This document shows, one piece after another, positions 61,840 through 64,000 of a stretch of DNA of 64,000 bases (positions within the stretch are counted from its first letter, which is position 1; each line of letters begins with the position of its first letter). Under the pieces are notes generated by a model that had not been told where the DNA came from, searched no databases, and saw only the letters and a list, made by a program, of their open reading frames with translations. Both the position numbers and the translations under genes were made by a program. This stretch comes from RGIG3009 sp045590855 (lineage in GTDB: Bacteria; Bacillota; Clostridia; Oscillospirales; Acutalibacteraceae): assembly GCA_045590855.1 (NCBI GenBank), contig JAZNRV010000077.1:12539-76538 (forward strand). The letters are read 5' to 3'.

Positions 61840-63285
61840 ATGGCAGCACCTATTTCGGAAGCTGAAATTCGTCAAGTAGTCAGTCAAGTATTAAATCGTA
61901 TGCAAACCGGCTCTGCCGCTTCGTGGGATTCCACTCAATACGGCGGACGCAAGTTGGTTGGCATTTTCGAAGATATGAACGAAGCGATTGAAGCGGCAAA
62001 CGTCGGTTATCGCGCCGTTCGTGCCATGAGCGTGGAGCAACGCGAAAAAATCATTACCGAAATTCGCCGCCTCACTCGTGAGGAAGCACCGATTATGGCG
62101 GAATTGGGTGTAAAAGAAACCGGCATGGGTCGTGTCGACCACAAACGATTAAAGCACCTTTTGGTAGCAGACAAAACCCCCGGTACCGAAGACATTGTTT
62201 CTAACGCTAAAACCGGCGACAACGGCTTGACGTTGGTGGAAATGGCTCCGTTCGGTGTGGTAGGTGCTATCACTCCCAGTACCAACCCGAGCGAAACGGT
62301 TATCTGCAACAGCATTGGTATGATTGCCGCCGGTAACGGCGTGGTGTTTAATCCCCACCCCAATGCCATTGCCACTTCCAACTATGCCGTGGACTTGGTC
62401 AACCGCGCTTCCAAAACAGCAGGCGGTCCCGAAATCTTGGTTTGTTCCATGAAAAAACCCACCATGGATTCCGCTGCTATCATGCAATCGCATCCGCTGA
62501 TTCGTTTGCTCGTTTGCACGGGTGGTCCCGGTGTGGTACGTGCTGTTCTCTCTTCCGGTAAAAAAGCAATTGGTGCCGGTGCCGGTAACCCGCCGGTTAT
62601 CGTTGACGATACCGCCGACATCATCAAAGCCGGTAAAGATATCATTGACGGTTGCACGTTTGATAACAACTTACCCTGCATTGCCGAAAAAGAAGTGTTC
62701 GCGTTCCGTAACATTGCCGATGAACTGATTTCGGTTATGCTTCGTAACGGTGCTTACAAAATCACGGCCGAACAAGCCGATACATTGGCCGACATTGTGT
62801 TGGATAAAAAGACGGACAAAAACGGAAAAGTCAAACGCGTTGTCAACCGTGATTGCGTAGGTCGCGATGCCAAAGTTCTGCTTGCCAAACTCGGTATTCA
62901 AGTGGGCAACGACATTCGTTGCATCATTTGCGAAACCGATGCCAATCACTTGTTTGTACAAGAAGAATTGATGATGCCCATTTTGCCGATTGTTCGCGTG
63001 GACAACATTGACGAAGCCATCGAATTGGCGGTCAAAGCAGAACACGGCAACCGCCACACGGCTCACATGCATTCCAAAAACATTGACCACTTATCTCGCT
63101 TTGCCAAAGCGGTAGAAACCACCATTTTTGTCAAAAACGCTCCGTCGTATGCGGGTATCGGTTTTGGCGGCGAAGGTCACGCTACCTTTACCATTGCCGG
63201 ACCTACCGGTGAAGGTATTACCTCGGCACGTAGTTTCACCCGTCAACGCCGTTGCGTAATGGCAGATAGTTTCCGTATCATTTAA
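61840..63285 (+). CDS. CoA-acylating aldehyde dehydrogenase (PduP/EutE type), BMC cargo
   Basis: 481 residues from the ATG after AAGGAGTG. An N-terminal amphipathic helix (SEAEIRQVVSQVLNRMQ) is a typical encapsulation peptide. The catalytic Cys is in NNLPCIAEKE (about Cys280). It oxidises an aldehyde to acyl-CoA with NAD, here propionaldehyde or lactaldehyde by context. It is followed by pduL, which frees CoA again. Confidence 0.95.
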   Translation: MAAPISEAEIRQVVSQVLNRMQTGSAASWDSTQYGGRKLVGIFEDMNEAIEAANVGYRAVRAMSVEQREKIITEIRRLTREEAPIMAELGVKETGMGRVDHKRLKHLLVADKTPGTEDIVSNAKTGDNGLTLVEMAPFGVVGAITPSTNPSETVICNSIGMIAAGNGVVFNPHPNAIATSNYAVDLVNRASKTAGGPEILVCSMKKPTMDSAAIMQSHPLIRLLVCTGGPGVVRAVLSSGKKAIGAGAGNPPVIVDDTADIIKAGKDIIDGCTFDNNLPCIAEKEVFAFRNIADELISVMLRNGAYKITAEQADTLADIVLDKKTDKNGKVKRVVNRDCVGRDAKVLLAKLGIQVGNDIRCIICETDANHLFVQEELMMPILPIVRVDNIDEAIELAVKAEHGNRHTAHMHSKNIDHLSRFAKAVETTIFVKNAPSYAGIGFGGEGHATFTIAGPTGEGITSARSFTRQRRCVMADSFRII

Positions 63286-63298
63286 GGAGTGTAGTTTC

Positions 63299-63949
63299 AT
63301 GGCATACGATGCTCAAACCATTTCTCAAATTGTCAACCGCGTCATTGCGGAAGTCGGCAACAAAACTGCCGAAACCGACAATACCGTTCCGGTTGGTGTT
63401 TCTAACCGTCATATCCACCTTTCTGCCGCCGATTTGGAAACCTTGTTCGGCAAAGGATATGAACTGACACCGATTAAAGATTTGTCGCAACCCGGTCAGT
63501 TCGCCTGCAAAGAATTGCTGACCATCATTGGTCCGTCGTTGCGTCCGATTGAAAACGTGCGCGTGCTCGGTCCGGTGCGCAGCCAATCGCAGGTGGAAAT
63601 TTCGCGTACCGATTCGTTTGTGTTAAAGGTAAAACCGCCGGTACGTGAATCGGGTAAAATTGAAGGCTCAGCTCCCATCACGATTGTGGGTCCCAAAGGG
63701 GTTGTTACCTTAAAAGAAGGTTGCATTATTGCCAACCGTCACATCCACATGAGCGAAGAAGAAGGCGCTGCTTTTGGTCTTAAAGACTGTGACTATGTCA
63801 CGGTTGAAGTCAACAGTGAACGCCGCACCACTTTCTACGACGTACAAGTTCGTGTTAACAAAGCATTCCGTTTGGAAATGCATATCGACACCGACGATGC
63901 AAACGCTGCCGGTATCGGCAACGGCGCCCGTGTGAAAGTGATTAAATAA
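63299..63949 (+). CDS. pduL: Phosphotransacylase PduL
   Basis: 216 residues. An N-terminal helix (DAQTISQIVNRVIAEVGN) resembles an encapsulation peptide. Two zinc-binding motifs SNRHIHL and ANRHIHM and the GPVRSQSQVE region identify PduL, which turns acyl-CoA plus phosphate into acyl-phosphate and recycles CoA inside the shell. GGAGTG precedes the ATG. The 51 bases after it hold no gene start; the operon may continue beyond the window. Confidence 0.96.
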   Translation: MAYDAQTISQIVNRVIAEVGNKTAETDNTVPVGVSNRHIHLSAADLETLFGKGYELTPIKDLSQPGQFACKELLTIIGPSLRPIENVRVLGPVRSQSQVEISRTDSFVLKVKPPVRESGKIEGSAPITIVGPKGVVTLKEGCIIANRHIHMSEEEGAAFGLKDCDYVTVEVNSERRTTFYDVQVRVNKAFRLEMHIDTDDANAAGIGNGARVKVIK

Positions 63950-64000
63950 TTTGTAAAACGAAAGCGGCGGAGAACCAAAAATTGTGCGGGGGGGTGTTTT

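Overview
The window looks like a chromosomal segment of a spore-forming Clostridia-class Firmicute, probably Oscillospiraceae/Ruminococcaceae-like; that placement is inferred from gene content, not from a phylogeny. Supporting signs are germination protease (gpr) and spoIIP beside rpsT, WhiA, HprK, YqeG, YhbY, DUF4830 and TIGR01440 proteins, AGGAGG-type ribosome binding sites, TTG/GTG starts, and several consensus sigma-A promoters with 17-bp spacing.

Layout. 1-480: a strong leftward promoter drives a highly structured, apparently non-coding RNA, divergent from a foldase-like lipoprotein. 1.7-5.9 kb: ftsE-ftsX-EnvC-like-S41 cell-wall operon, in which the S41 peptidase has lost its serine. 6-12.5 kb: CdaR-like regulator, MsmK/UgpC sugar ATPase, pseudouridine synthase, M24 peptidase, endonuclease IV-like TIM barrel, yqeG and rpsU (58 codons). 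12.6-18.6 kb: leuS-rsfS-LCP-nadD/yqeK fusion-yhbY-rdgB. 18.6-31.8 kb: ftsY-smc-radical SAM-rnc-ACP-like-plsX, then trmFO-topA-dprA-SpoU methylase. 32-33.5 kb: infC-rpmI-rplT with an L20-type leader. 33.5-41.9 kb: pfkA-dnaE-whiA-murB-ROK kinase-hprK.

42-47.4 kb is a patchwork: a glycosyltransferase, tRNA-Ala(CGC) and tRNA-Gly(GCC), then AT-rich accessory genes (four-helix-bundle protein, GNAT, YitT, small membrane protein, DUF559 nuclease in inverted repeats, a broken ORF). 47.4-54.4 kb holds a Thr-rich repeat lipoprotein, TIGR01440, DUF1015, an inactive-looking NlpC/P60 lipoprotein, a membrane protein, spoIIP, gpr and rpsT.

54.6-63.95 kb is a bacterial microcompartment (BMC) operon behind one strong promoter. 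It encodes a class II (fuculose/rhamnulose-1-phosphate type) aldolase, a GlcG/PduO-C-like protein, a zinc alcohol dehydrogenase, four or five BMC-H shell proteins, an EutN pentamer, a PduS-like flavin/Fe-S protein, a PduT-like tandem-BMC shell protein, a DeoR regulator, a CoA-acylating aldehyde dehydrogenase and PduL. The inferred route is deoxysugar phosphate to lactaldehyde, with aldehyde oxidation via acyl-CoA to acyl-phosphate and NAD regeneration by the alcohol dehydrogenase, all inside the shell. Five cargo proteins carry a similar amphipathic helix (encapsulation peptide). No diol dehydratase is present within the window, which ends 51 bases after pduL. One shell gene has a strong internal ribosome binding site and start, predicting two isoforms.

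Two related 276-278 bp inverted-repeat (MITE-like) elements flank dprA and the SpoU gene; one supplies the dprA stop codon.
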